A DNA stretch of 64,000 nucleotides from JAIBJN01 sp035762005 (GTDB lineage: Bacteria; Actinomycetota; Thermoleophilia; Gaiellales; Gaiellaceae), in assembly GCA_035762005.1 (NCBI GenBank), contig DASTQA010000035.1, positions 123,772-187,771 of the forward strand, written 5' to 3'. The notes under the pieces were generated by a model. That model was not told where the DNA came from. It did no database searches and was given only the letters and a program-made list of their open reading frames with translations. Position numbers and translations under genes: made by a program. This document shows positions 1 to 6,912 of this stretch, piece after piece (within the stretch, counting starts at the first letter, position 1; each line of letters opens with the position of its first letter).

Positions 1-272
1 TCCGCCTCGAGCGCCTGCATCCGGGCGAGGAGCTCCCGCTTGCGCGCGAGCGTGCGCTCGCGGCGGATGCGCTCGATCGCGCGGTTGCGGGCGGTGGCGA
101 CGATCCAGGCGCCGGGGTTCGCCGGCAGCCCGTCCCGCCGCCACCGCTCGACGGCGATCGCGAACGCGTCCTGCACCGCCTCCTCGGCGAGCTCGACGTC
201 GCCGAGCGCGCGCGCGATGTAGGCGAGCGACCGGCCGAACTCCTCGCGGAAGACGCGCGCGACCTCGTCTAT
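1..272 (-). CDS. ECF-family RNA polymerase sigma factor, ECF42/COG4941 type (N-terminal part, cut by window edge)
   Basis: Only about the first 90 residues are in the window; the gene runs off the left edge. The visible part is sigma region 2: an FREEFGRSLAYIARALGD segment, then AEEAVQDAF and PGAWIVATARNRAIERIRRE. This is the standard core of the ECF group linked to DGPF-motif proteins, two of which lie directly upstream. Full members have a C-terminal TPR-like extension after region 4, which cannot be seen here. The reading frame has no ATG, GTG or TTG near its expected N-terminus. The best placed start is an ATA at 272-270 overlapping the TAG of the preceding gene (ATAG), with an AGGAGG four bases upstream. 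Either a rare ATA start is used or there is a base error. The family call is firm; the start is not. Confidence 0.85.
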   Translation of the reverse strand, partial: MDEVARVFREEFGRSLAYIARALGDVELAEEAVQDAFAIAVERWRRDGLPANPGAWIVATARNRAIERIRRERTLARKRELLARMQALEA

Positions 273-631
273 GCGGCCTCCTCTCCGTGGGGCACGACGG
301 GGCGGATCTCGATCGTCCCGTGGCGGGCGGAGGGGATGCGCGCCGCCCACTCGATCGCCTCGTCGAGCGACTCCGCCTCGACGACGTAGTAGCCGCCGAG
401 CTGCTCCTTCGTCTCGGCGAACGGGCCGTCGGTCACGAGCGTCTCGCCGTCCCGGACGCGAACGGACGTGGCCGTCGCGGCCGGCTCCAGCTCGTGCGAG
501 CCGACGAGCGCGCCCCGCTCGCCCAGCGCTCGGTCGAGCGCGAAGTACTCCTCGTAGAGCGCGGCCCGCTCGTCCTCCGCGAGGCGGTCCCAATGCCCCT
601 CGGGCGAGTAGATCTGCAGCATGTACCGCAC
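269..631 (-). CDS. DGPF-motif/YCII-related protein
   Basis: A 120-residue ferredoxin-like-fold protein of the YciI/DGPF family. The defining TDGPFAETKEQLGGYYVV segment is present in the second half. The GTG at 631 gives the usual V/M-R-Y-M-L N-terminus; longer upstream frames look like antisense artefacts. It lies 8 bases after a second DGPF gene and its TAG overlaps the presumed start of the ECF sigma gene, so the three genes are one unit. DGPF proteins are genetic partners of ECF42 sigma factors. Their biochemical role is not known, and nothing in the sequence identifies a substrate. No membrane segment or signal peptide is visible. Confidence 0.85.
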   Translation of the reverse strand: MRYMLQIYSPEGHWDRLAEDERAALYEEYFALDRALGERGALVGSHELEPAATATSVRVRDGETLVTDGPFAETKEQLGGYYVVEAESLDEAIEWAARIPSARHGTIEIRPVVPHGEEAA

Positions 632-639
632 GGCGCCTC

Positions 640-1017
640 CTACGCCGGCATCTCGGCGGGGAAGACCATGATCGGCCGGACCTCGACCGAGCCGTGAGGC
701 AGCGACGGCATCTTGGCCGCCCAGTCGAGCGCCGCCTGCTCCGAGTCGACGTCGACGACGTAGTAGCCGCCGAGCTGCTCCTTCGTCTCGGCGAACGGGC
801 CGTCTGTCACGAGGAGCTCGCCCCCGTCGACGCGGACGGTCTTCGCCGCGCCCGTCGGCTGGAGCGCCTCGCCCGCCACGTGGACGCCCGCCTTCTCGAG
901 CTCGCCCGTGTACGCGTACCACGCGGCCATCTGCCGGTTCTGCTCCTCTTCGCCGAGCTTCTCCCACGACTCCGTCTGCTCCCGCTCGTTCCCGTAGATC
1001 AAGAGCAAGTACTGCAC
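640..1017 (-). CDS. DGPF-motif/YCII-related protein (first gene of ECF operon)
   Basis: A 125-residue paralogue of the next gene, with the same TDGPFAETKEQLGGYYVV block near residues 70-87. It starts MQYLLLIYG at a GTG with a strong AAGGAGG (complement of 1023-1029) five bases upstream. An ECF-type promoter lies about 30 bases further up. Two DGPF paralogues in tandem followed by the sigma gene is the usual ECF42 neighbourhood. It is likely part of the regulon of the sigma factor it is co-transcribed with. Function beyond that association is unknown. Confidence 0.87.
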   Translation of the reverse strand: MQYLLLIYGNEREQTESWEKLGEEEQNRQMAAWYAYTGELEKAGVHVAGEALQPTGAAKTVRVDGGELLVTDGPFAETKEQLGGYYVVDVDSEQAALDWAAKMPSLPHGSVEVRPIMVFPAEMPA

Positions 1018-1049
1018 GTGCGCCTCCTTCTGGTCGCTTACGACTGTAC

Positions 1050-1076
1050 GACGAACGAGCCGGGCGAAAATCGACA
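1050..1076 (-). promoter_or_regulatory. Predicted ECF42-type promoter of the DGPF-sigma operon
   Basis: On the minus strand TGTCGA (1076-1071) is followed by 17 bases and CGTC (1053-1050). This matches the TGTCGA / CG(A/T)C pair I recall as the target motif of ECF42 sigma factors in Streptomyces. It sits about 33 bases upstream of the first DGPF start codon, leaving room for a short leader with the AAGGAGG site. The implication is positive autoregulation of the sigma factor. Confidence 0.55.
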
Positions 1077-1101
1077 GGCCGCGGTAGCCCGCCGGACGGC
1101 C

Positions 1102-1647
1102 TCAGGCCGCGAGCTCCGCGAGACTCGTCACCGTCTTCCAGTTCCGGGTCGTCGCCGCCACGCCGAGGCGCCGCTCGAAGAGCGCGTTGCCGAGCTTCGA
1201 GCGGCCGTAGCCGTTCGGGCAGTGCAGGTAGACGTCCCGCCCGGCCACCCGGAACTCGTCCGGCTCGCCCACCCGCGGGTCGAGGTCGCGTATGCGGGCG
1301 CGCTTCGGCGCCTCGGCGAGGAACGTGACGTGGAGGGTCGTCGGGGCCTTCGCCTTCTCCGTGAAGGGGTTGCCCGCGACGAGCGTCGCCAGCTCCCCCT
1401 TCGTCCGCAGGAGGACGGTCACGTCGAGGCCCAGCTCGCCGCGGATGCCGCCCTCGAGCGCGAGCCTCAGGTCGGCGGCGCGGCCCGCCGCCCTGAAGAC
1501 GACGTTGCCGCTCTGCAGGTAGGTGGAGACGTCCTCGTGCCCGAGCCCCGTGACGAGGGCGCGCAGGTCGGCCATCGCGACCCTGTTCCGGCTCCCGAGG
1601 TTGATCCCCCGGAGGAGCGCGACGTAGGTCTCGTTCCGCGCCGCCAT
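1102..1647 (-). CDS. DUF1697 family protein
   Basis: A 181-residue cytoplasmic protein. It opens MAARNETYVALLRGINLGS and continues with the YLQSGNVVF motif near residue 42 and CPNGYGRSKL near residue 145. These are the signatures of the DUF1697 family, whose function is unknown. The length is typical for the family. It is transcribed away from the alpha/beta hydrolase gene, with about 96 bases between the two starts. No signal peptide, membrane segment or cofactor motif is visible. Confidence 0.85.
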   Translation of the reverse strand: MAARNETYVALLRGINLGSRNRVAMADLRALVTGLGHEDVSTYLQSGNVVFRAAGRAADLRLALEGGIRGELGLDVTVLLRTKGELATLVAGNPFTEKAKAPTTLHVTFLAEAPKRARIRDLDPRVGEPDEFRVAGRDVYLHCPNGYGRSKLGNALFERRLGVAATTRNWKTVTSLAELAA

Positions 1648-1743
1648 CGCGAGGGCGATCGTACCGCCCCCCCGCCCGGGCGTGTGCGCGCCGGCGGCGC
1701 GGTCCTCGACGGTCGGCCGGCGACGTTCGGGAAGGATGTCGCG

Positions 1744-3060
1744 ATGGCGGACGGCGCGAGGACGCGACCGGCTCACGGAGACGGGGCCACGGGCTGGCGG
1801 GGCATGAGCCCTGCGACCGAGCTCCGGCTCTTCCTGCTCGCGGCGGCCGCGCTCGTCCTCCACCTGCTCGACGACCTCGTCCTCCAGCCTCCGCCGGGGA
1901 CGTCCGCGGGCGACCACGCGACCGCGATCCTCGTCACGGTGGGCGCCGCCGTCGCGGGGGCGGCGCTGTTCGGGCTCCTGCCCGCCGGCGCCCGTGGCGC
2001 CCTGGCGCTCGTCTTCGGTGCGCTCACGCTCGTCGGGGGAGCCCTCCACGTCGGGCACCTGTTCGTGGACTCTCCGTCGGGGAGCGACTTCACCGGCCTC
2101 CTGCTCGTCCCGGCCGGCCTCGTCTTCGTCGGCGTCGGCGCGCACGCGCTCCGGCGCGGGCCGAAGCCGGCGTCGGCTCGCCGGCGCTGGCTCAAGCGTG
2201 CCGGCGAGCTCGTGGTGGCGATCCTCGTCGCGTTCTACGTCGTGCTTCCGGTCGGCGTGGCGATGTACGTCACGCACAAGCCGAAGGTGCCGGTCGCCGC
2301 GGACGACCTGCGCATCCCCCACGAGAACCTCACCCTCACGGCCGCCGACGGCGTCCGGCTCGGCGCCTGGTACGTCCCCTCGGGCAACGGGGCCGCAGTC
2401 TTGCTCCTGCACGGCTCGGGCGGAAGCCGGAACGGCCTCCGCCTGCACGCCGAGCTGCTCGCGGAGCACGGCTACGGCCTCCTCATGTACGACGCCCGCG
2501 GTCGCGGCGAGAGCGAGGGCGCCCCGAACGGATACGGCTGGAGCGCCCAGCCCGACGTCGACGCCGGGCTCGCCTTCCTCGAGGCGCGGCCGGACGTCGA
2601 GGAGGGGCGGATCGGCGTGCTCGGGCTCTCCATGGGCGGCGAGGTCGCCCTGCAGGCGGCGGCCCGGACGAGCGTGATCGCGGCCGTCGTCGCCGACGGC
2701 GCCGGGATCCGCTCCTTCGCGGACGCCAGGGCGATCATGGACGGCGCCGAGGCGTGGGTGAGCCTGCCCCAGCTCTGGGCGCAGTTCGCGGCCACGCGGG
2801 TCCTCTCGGGCGACGCGTCCCCGCCGCCGCTCGACGGGCTCGTCGCGGAGATCGCGCCACGCCCGCTCCTGCTCGTGGCGGCCGGCGAGGGCGTCGGCGG
2901 CGAGCAGGAGATGAACCGCCTCCTCGCGAGGGAGGCCGGGCCGTCCGCGGAGCTCTGGGAGCTCCCCGGGATCGCGCACACGAAGGGACTCGCAGAGCGT
3001 CCGGGCGAGTACGAGGAGCGGGTCGTCGGCTTCCTCGACGACGCCCTGCTCGGGCGCTGA
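1744..3060 (+). CDS. Membrane-anchored alpha/beta hydrolase
   Basis: 438 residues in two parts. Residues about 20-190 hold five hydrophobic stretches that look like membrane spans. From about residue 195 a soluble alpha/beta hydrolase domain follows, with the oxyanion-region HGSGGSR, a nucleophile elbow GLSMGGE (Ser as nucleophile) and a late GIAHTKG holding the probable catalytic His. It resembles dienelactone-hydrolase/prolyl-oligopeptidase-type esterases. Substrate unknown. The ATG at 1744 has a GAAGGA eight bases upstream; a second ATG at 1804 is possible. The gene stands alone, with leuC following 58 bases later on the same strand. Confidence 0.8.
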   Translation: MADGARTRPAHGDGATGWRGMSPATELRLFLLAAAALVLHLLDDLVLQPPPGTSAGDHATAILVTVGAAVAGAALFGLLPAGARGALALVFGALTLVGGALHVGHLFVDSPSGSDFTGLLLVPAGLVFVGVGAHALRRGPKPASARRRWLKRAGELVVAILVAFYVVLPVGVAMYVTHKPKVPVAADDLRIPHENLTLTAADGVRLGAWYVPSGNGAAVLLLHGSGGSRNGLRLHAELLAEHGYGLLMYDARGRGESEGAPNGYGWSAQPDVDAGLAFLEARPDVEEGRIGVLGLSMGGEVALQAAARTSVIAAVVADGAGIRSFADARAIMDGAEAWVSLPQLWAQFAATRVLSGDASPPPLDGLVAEIAPRPLLLVAAGEGVGGEQEMNRLLAREAGPSAELWELPGIAHTKGLAERPGEYEERVVGFLDDALLGR

Positions 3061-3106
3061 GCGCCGACCCACGCGGTAGCCGCCGCCGAGGCGGGGCCGG
3101 AGCCGC

Positions 3107-3112
3107 CACAAT
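3107..3112 (+). promoter_or_regulatory. Possible -10 box for leuC (CACAAT)
   Basis: CACAAT lies six bases before the leuC ATG, the same spacing seen at several other starts in this window. No convincing -35 box is visible. If real, leuCD is transcribed without a 5' leader. Confidence 0.3.
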
Positions 3113-3118
3113 GAGCGC

Positions 3119-4525
3119 ATGCCGAAGACGCTCTTCGAGCGCGTCTGGGACGCCCACGTCGTGACCGAGCCGCCGGGCGAGCCGGCCCTCCTCTACGTCG
3201 ACCTCCACCTCGTCCATGAGGTGACCTCGGCGCAGGCATTCGAGGGGCTGCGCCTGGCCGGGCGCTCGGTCCGCCGGCCCGATCTCACCCTCGCGACGAT
3301 GGACCACAACGTCCCCACGGACGACCGGCCGGCCGACTCCGTCTCGCGGGCACAGCTGGAGGCGCTGCGCCGGAACTGCGAGGACTTCGGCGTCCCGCTC
3401 TACGCCACGGGCAGCGGGCGCGAGGGGATCGTCCACGTGATCGGCCCCGAGCTCGGCCTCACGCGGCCCGGCCTCACGGTCGTCTGCGGCGACAGCCACA
3501 CGTCCACCCACGGGGCCTTCGGCGCACTCGCCTTCGGGATCGGGACGTCGGAGGTCGAGCACGTCCTCGCCACGCAGACGCTCCCACAGCACCGGCCGCG
3601 GACGATGCTCCTCGACCTCGGCGGCGAGCTGCCTCTCGGGGTCACCGCCAAGGACGTGATCCTCGGCGCCATCGGCCGGATCGGCGTCGCGGGCGGCGTC
3701 GGGCACGTGATCGAGTACGCGGGCGAGGTCGTCCGCGGGCTCTCGATGGAGGGTCGGATGACGATCTGCAACATGTCGATCGAAGCCGGTGCGCGGGCGG
3801 GGATGATCGCCCCGGACGAGACGACGTTCGCCTACCTCGAGGGGCGCCCGGGCGCGCCGGCGGGCGCCGAGTGGGAGCGGGCGCTCGACCGCTGGCGCGC
3901 CCTGCCCTCCGACGCGGACGCCGAGTACGACGCCGTCGTCGAGATCGACGTCCGCGAGCTGGCGCCGCAGGTCAGCTGGGGCACGAATCCCGGCATGGTC
4001 GTCCCCGTCGACGGCGTCGTCCCGGACCCGGCCGACTTCGCCGACCCGGACGATCGGGCCACCGCCGAGCGCGCGCTCGCGTACATGGCGCTCGAGCCGG
4101 GCACGCCCATCCGCGACATCGCGGTCGACCGCGTCTTCATCGGCTCGTGCACGAACGCGCGCCTCGAGGACCTGCGCGAGGCGGCGGCGGTCGTCGCGGG
4201 CAAGCGCGTCGCCCCGACCGTGCGCGCGATGGTCGTCCCCGGCTCGGCGACGGTGAAGCGCCAGGCCGAGGAGGAGGGGCTCGACCGCGTCTTCGAGGCC
4301 GCGGGCTTCGAGTGGCGCCGGGCGGGGTGCTCGATGTGCCTCGGGATGAACCCCGACATCCTCCAGCCGGGGGAGCGCTGCGCCTCGACGTCGAACCGCA
4401 ACTTCGAGGGACGCCAGGGACGCGGCGGCCGGACGCACCTCGTCAGCCCGGCGATGGCGGCCGCGACGGCCCTCGCCGGCCACTTCGTCGACGTGCGCGA
4501 GCTCCAGCCGGAGCCGGTGGCGTGA
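3119..4525 (+). CDS. leuC: 3-isopropylmalate dehydratase, large subunit
   Basis: 468 residues, normal length. With LeuD it isomerises 2-isopropylmalate to 3-isopropylmalate in leucine synthesis. The aconitase-type iron-sulfur ligands are visible: Cys344 in FIGSCTNARLED and Cys404/Cys407 in AGCSMCLGMNPD. The N-terminal CGDSHTSTHGAFGALAFGIG block is also canonical. Its TGA overlaps the GTG of leuD (GTGA), so the two subunits are translationally coupled. The pair is on the plus strand and faces the main leu-ilv operon, so leuCD must be controlled separately from the other leucine genes. Confidence 0.97.
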   Translation: MPKTLFERVWDAHVVTEPPGEPALLYVDLHLVHEVTSAQAFEGLRLAGRSVRRPDLTLATMDHNVPTDDRPADSVSRAQLEALRRNCEDFGVPLYATGSGREGIVHVIGPELGLTRPGLTVVCGDSHTSTHGAFGALAFGIGTSEVEHVLATQTLPQHRPRTMLLDLGGELPLGVTAKDVILGAIGRIGVAGGVGHVIEYAGEVVRGLSMEGRMTICNMSIEAGARAGMIAPDETTFAYLEGRPGAPAGAEWERALDRWRALPSDADAEYDAVVEIDVRELAPQVSWGTNPGMVVPVDGVVPDPADFADPDDRATAERALAYMALEPGTPIRDIAVDRVFIGSCTNARLEDLREAAAVVAGKRVAPTVRAMVVPGSATVKRQAEEEGLDRVFEAAGFEWRRAGCSMCLGMNPDILQPGERCASTSNRNFEGRQGRGGRTHLVSPAMAAATALAGHFVDVRELQPEPVA

Positions 4526-5091
4526 GGCCGTTCCGCCGCGTGCAGGGCCCGATCGCCGTCCTCGACCGGGCGGACATCGACACCGACCAGATCGTCCCGA
4601 AGCAGTTCCTCAAGCGCATCGAGCGCACGGGCTTCGGCGAGTTCCTCTTCTACGACTGGGCGAAGGACGCCGGCTTCGAGCTCAACCGGCCCGAGGCGCG
4701 AGGCGCGTGCATCCTCGTCACCGGGCGGAACTTCGGCTGCGGCTCGTCGCGCGAGCACGCGCCCTGGGCGCTCCAGGACTACGGCTTCGACGTGGTCGTC
4801 GCGCCCTCGTTCGGCGACATCTTCCGGACGAACTGCCTCAAGGTCGGGCTGCTCCCGGTCGCGCTCCCGGAGGAGCAGGTGAAGGCGCTCGCCGCGCTGG
4901 GGTCGGGGGCCGAGCTCGCCGTCGACCTCGAGGCGCAGACGATCGGGCCGTACGCGTTCGAGATCGACCCGTTCGAGCGGCAGCGACTGCTCGAGGGCCT
5001 CGACGACATCGCCCTGACGCTCCGGCGGGCCGACGAGATCGCCGCCTTCGAGGCGGCGCGCCCTTCGCCTATCTCGACGACAGCTCTCTGA
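4522..5091 (+). CDS. leuD: 3-isopropylmalate dehydratase, small subunit
   Basis: 189 residues starting at the GTG overlapping the leuC stop. The swivel-domain signatures are clear: DRADIDTDQIVPKQFLKRI near the N-terminus and GRNFGCGSSREHAPWAL in the middle, which carry the substrate-recognition and active-site residues contributed by this subunit. Its last 23 bases overlap the 3' end of leuB on the other strand, so the two leucine transcription units converge with no terminator spacer between them. Confidence 0.96.
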   Translation: MRPFRRVQGPIAVLDRADIDTDQIVPKQFLKRIERTGFGEFLFYDWAKDAGFELNRPEARGACILVTGRNFGCGSSREHAPWALQDYGFDVVVAPSFGDIFRTNCLKVGLLPVALPEEQVKALAALGSGAELAVDLEAQTIGPYAFEIDPFERQRLLEGLDDIALTLRRADEIAAFEAARPSPISTTAL

Positions 5092-6052
5092 GGACGGCCT
5101 CCGTGAGCTCGGCGGTCGTCGCGCGGCCGCCGAGGTCCGGGGTCGGAGACGAGACGAGTGCCGCGTCCACCGCCGCCTCCAGGCGCGTCGCCTGCTCGGG
5201 CCGGGCGAGCCCGTGCTCGAGCATGAGCGCGACGGAGCGCAGCATCGCGGCCGGGTTGGCTATGCCCTGCCCCGCGATGTCGGGGGCGGATCCGTGCACC
5301 GGCTCGAAGAGCCCCGGCGGCGCGTCTCCGAGGCTGGCGGAGGCGGCGAGGCCGAGGCCGCCCGTCAGGCCCGCGGCCACGTCCGAGAGGATGTCGCCGA
5401 ACGTGTTCTCCGTGAGGATGACGTCGAAGCGGCCGGGCGCGAGCACGAGCTGCATGCCGCAGTTGTCGACGAGCATGTGCTCGAGGGCGACGTCGGCGTA
5501 GTCCGCTGCGACGCGCTCGACGACCTCCCGCCAGAGCCGCGACGTCGCGAGGATGTTCGCCTTGTCCACCGAGGTGACCCGGGCCCGCCGGCCGCGGGCG
5601 AGCTCGAAGCCCCTGCGGGCGATGCGCTCCACCTGCTCGGGCCGGTACTCCATCGTGTCGAAGACGGTCCCGTCGGGGCGCGTGCCCCGCGCCCCGTAGT
5701 AGAGGCCGCCGACGAGCTCTCGCACGACGAGGAGGTCGACGCCCTCGCCGCGCGCGGGGCGGAGGTTCGCGTACACGTCGAGCTCGCCGCGGAGCCGGAT
5801 CAGCCCCTGCTCGGGCCGCACCTCGGCGCGGTCGAACTCCGGCGAGCCGGCGGCGCCCACGAGCACAGCGTCGGCCCGCAGGCACCCGGCGAGCGTCGCC
5901 GGCGGGAGCGGGTCGCCCGTCTCCCGGATGGCCGCCCCGCCGAAGAGGTGCTCCTCGAGCTCGAGCTCGAGCGGGAGCTCGCGGAGGACGCGCGCCGCGG
6001 CCGCCGTCACCTCGGCGCCGACGCCGTCGCCGGGAAGGAGGGCGACCCTCAC
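5069..6052 (-). CDS. leuB: 3-isopropylmalate dehydrogenase
   Basis: 327 residues. Oxidative decarboxylation of 3-isopropylmalate to 2-oxoisocaproate with NAD. All key residues of the family are present: the LRGELDVYANLRP arginines, VRELVGGLYYG with the catalytic Tyr, TSVDKANIL with the catalytic Lys, DNCGMQ and TENTFGDILSD with the metal-binding Asp residues, and the HGSAPDIAGQGIANP cofactor loop. The GTG at 6052 gives the standard VALLPGDGVGAEV N-terminus and overlaps the preceding stop (GTGA). It is the last gene of the long leftward operon and is the functional LeuB; the homologue at 15028-15966 lacks these residues. Confidence 0.95.
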   Translation of the reverse strand: MRVALLPGDGVGAEVTAAAARVLRELPLELELEEHLFGGAAIRETGDPLPPATLAGCLRADAVLVGAAGSPEFDRAEVRPEQGLIRLRGELDVYANLRPARGEGVDLLVVRELVGGLYYGARGTRPDGTVFDTMEYRPEQVERIARRGFELARGRRARVTSVDKANILATSRLWREVVERVAADYADVALEHMLVDNCGMQLVLAPGRFDVILTENTFGDILSDVAAGLTGGLGLAASASLGDAPPGLFEPVHGSAPDIAGQGIANPAAMLRSVALMLEHGLARPEQATRLEAAVDAALVSSPTPDLGGRATTAELTEAVLRELSSR

Positions 6053-6912
6053 GAGAGCCCCTCGCGGAAGCCGTCCCGCCAGCTCGCGAAGCGAGGCCGC
6101 CAGCCGATCTCCGCCGCGAGCTTCCGGTTCGACGCCCCCCGCCGCGGCGGCGCGGGCGGATCGGACTCCGGCGGGGGCGGCGCGCCGACCGCCGCCGCGA
6201 GCGCCGACAGCCACTCGCGGCGCGGGGCGGGCTCGTCGTCGACGACGTTGTAGGCGCCGGGTCGCCCTTCCTCGACGAGCCCGACCGTCGCCCTGGCGGC
6301 GTCCTCGACGTGGACGAGCGACTCCTCGCCTCGGGCGGGCGCCCGCAGGGTCCCGGCGTGGAGGGCTTCCGCGGCCGCTCCTCCGCGCGAGTACCAGGTG
6401 CCCGGCCCGTAGAGGTAGCCGTAGCGGGCGACCACGCCCTCGAGCTCCGAGCCGAGGACGGCCTCGTCGGCCGCGAGCGCCGCGCGGGCAGAGTCGTCCT
6501 CGCGGAACGGCTCGTCCTCGGCCGCCGGGCCCACGCCAGGTGCGTACGAGAAGGCGACTCCCTGGGCGACGACGCGCCTGGCGCCGGCGGCCTCGGCCGC
6601 GGAGGTCGCGTTGACGGTGGCCGCGAGCCGGACGCGCGCGTTCCCGGCGGCGAGCTCGTCGAGCCTGGAGAAGTCGCCCGAGAGGCTCGTGACCTGGCAG
6701 ACGACGACGTCGGGTCGCGTCCCGCGGACGACGTCCGCGAGCGCGCCGGGGTCGAGCCCGTCGACGACGGCCGGCTCCGCGCCGAGCCCGGCGATCGTCT
6801 CGACGCGGGCCGGGCTCCGCGTCGTCGCCGTGACCTGGTGGCCGGCCTCGCGGAGCAGCGGCACGAGCAGGCGCCCGAGCGCCCCGGTGCCGCCGAGGAC
6901 GAAGACGGTCAT
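6049..6912 (-). CDS. NAD(P)-dependent epimerase/dehydratase-like extended SDR
   Basis: 287 residues with an N-terminal Rossmann motif GGTGALGRLLVPLL and a long extended-SDR body. A YGYLYGPGTWYSRGG segment occurs in the region where this family binds substrate, but the usual YxxxK pair is not obvious, so it may be an atypical SDR. It is coupled at both ends (ATGA with ilvD, GTGA with leuB) inside the branched-chain amino acid operon, although no step of that pathway requires such an enzyme. Role unknown. Confidence 0.8.
   Translation of the reverse strand: MTVFVLGGTGALGRLLVPLLREAGHQVTATTRSPARVETIAGLGAEPAVVDGLDPGALADVVRGTRPDVVVCQVTSLSGDFSRLDELAAGNARVRLAATVNATSAAEAAGARRVVAQGVAFSYAPGVGPAAEDEPFREDDSARAALAADEAVLGSELEGVVARYGYLYGPGTWYSRGGAAAEALHAGTLRAPARGEESLVHVEDAARATVGLVEEGRPGAYNVVDDEPAPRREWLSALAAAVGAPPPPESDPPAPPRRGASNRKLAAEIGWRPRFASWRDGFREGLS

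Noticed and set aside
271..1743. Long plus-strand open frame running through the DGPF genes into the alpha/beta hydrolase
   Set aside because: It is antisense to two clear DGPF genes and DUF1697 and has Arg/Ser-rich composition typical of GC-rich shadow frames; the hydrolase starts at 1744.
1648..3120. Minus-strand frame upstream of DUF1697 that would make a 672-residue protein
   Set aside because: It is the antisense of the hydrolase gene; the real protein starts at MAARNETYV (1647).
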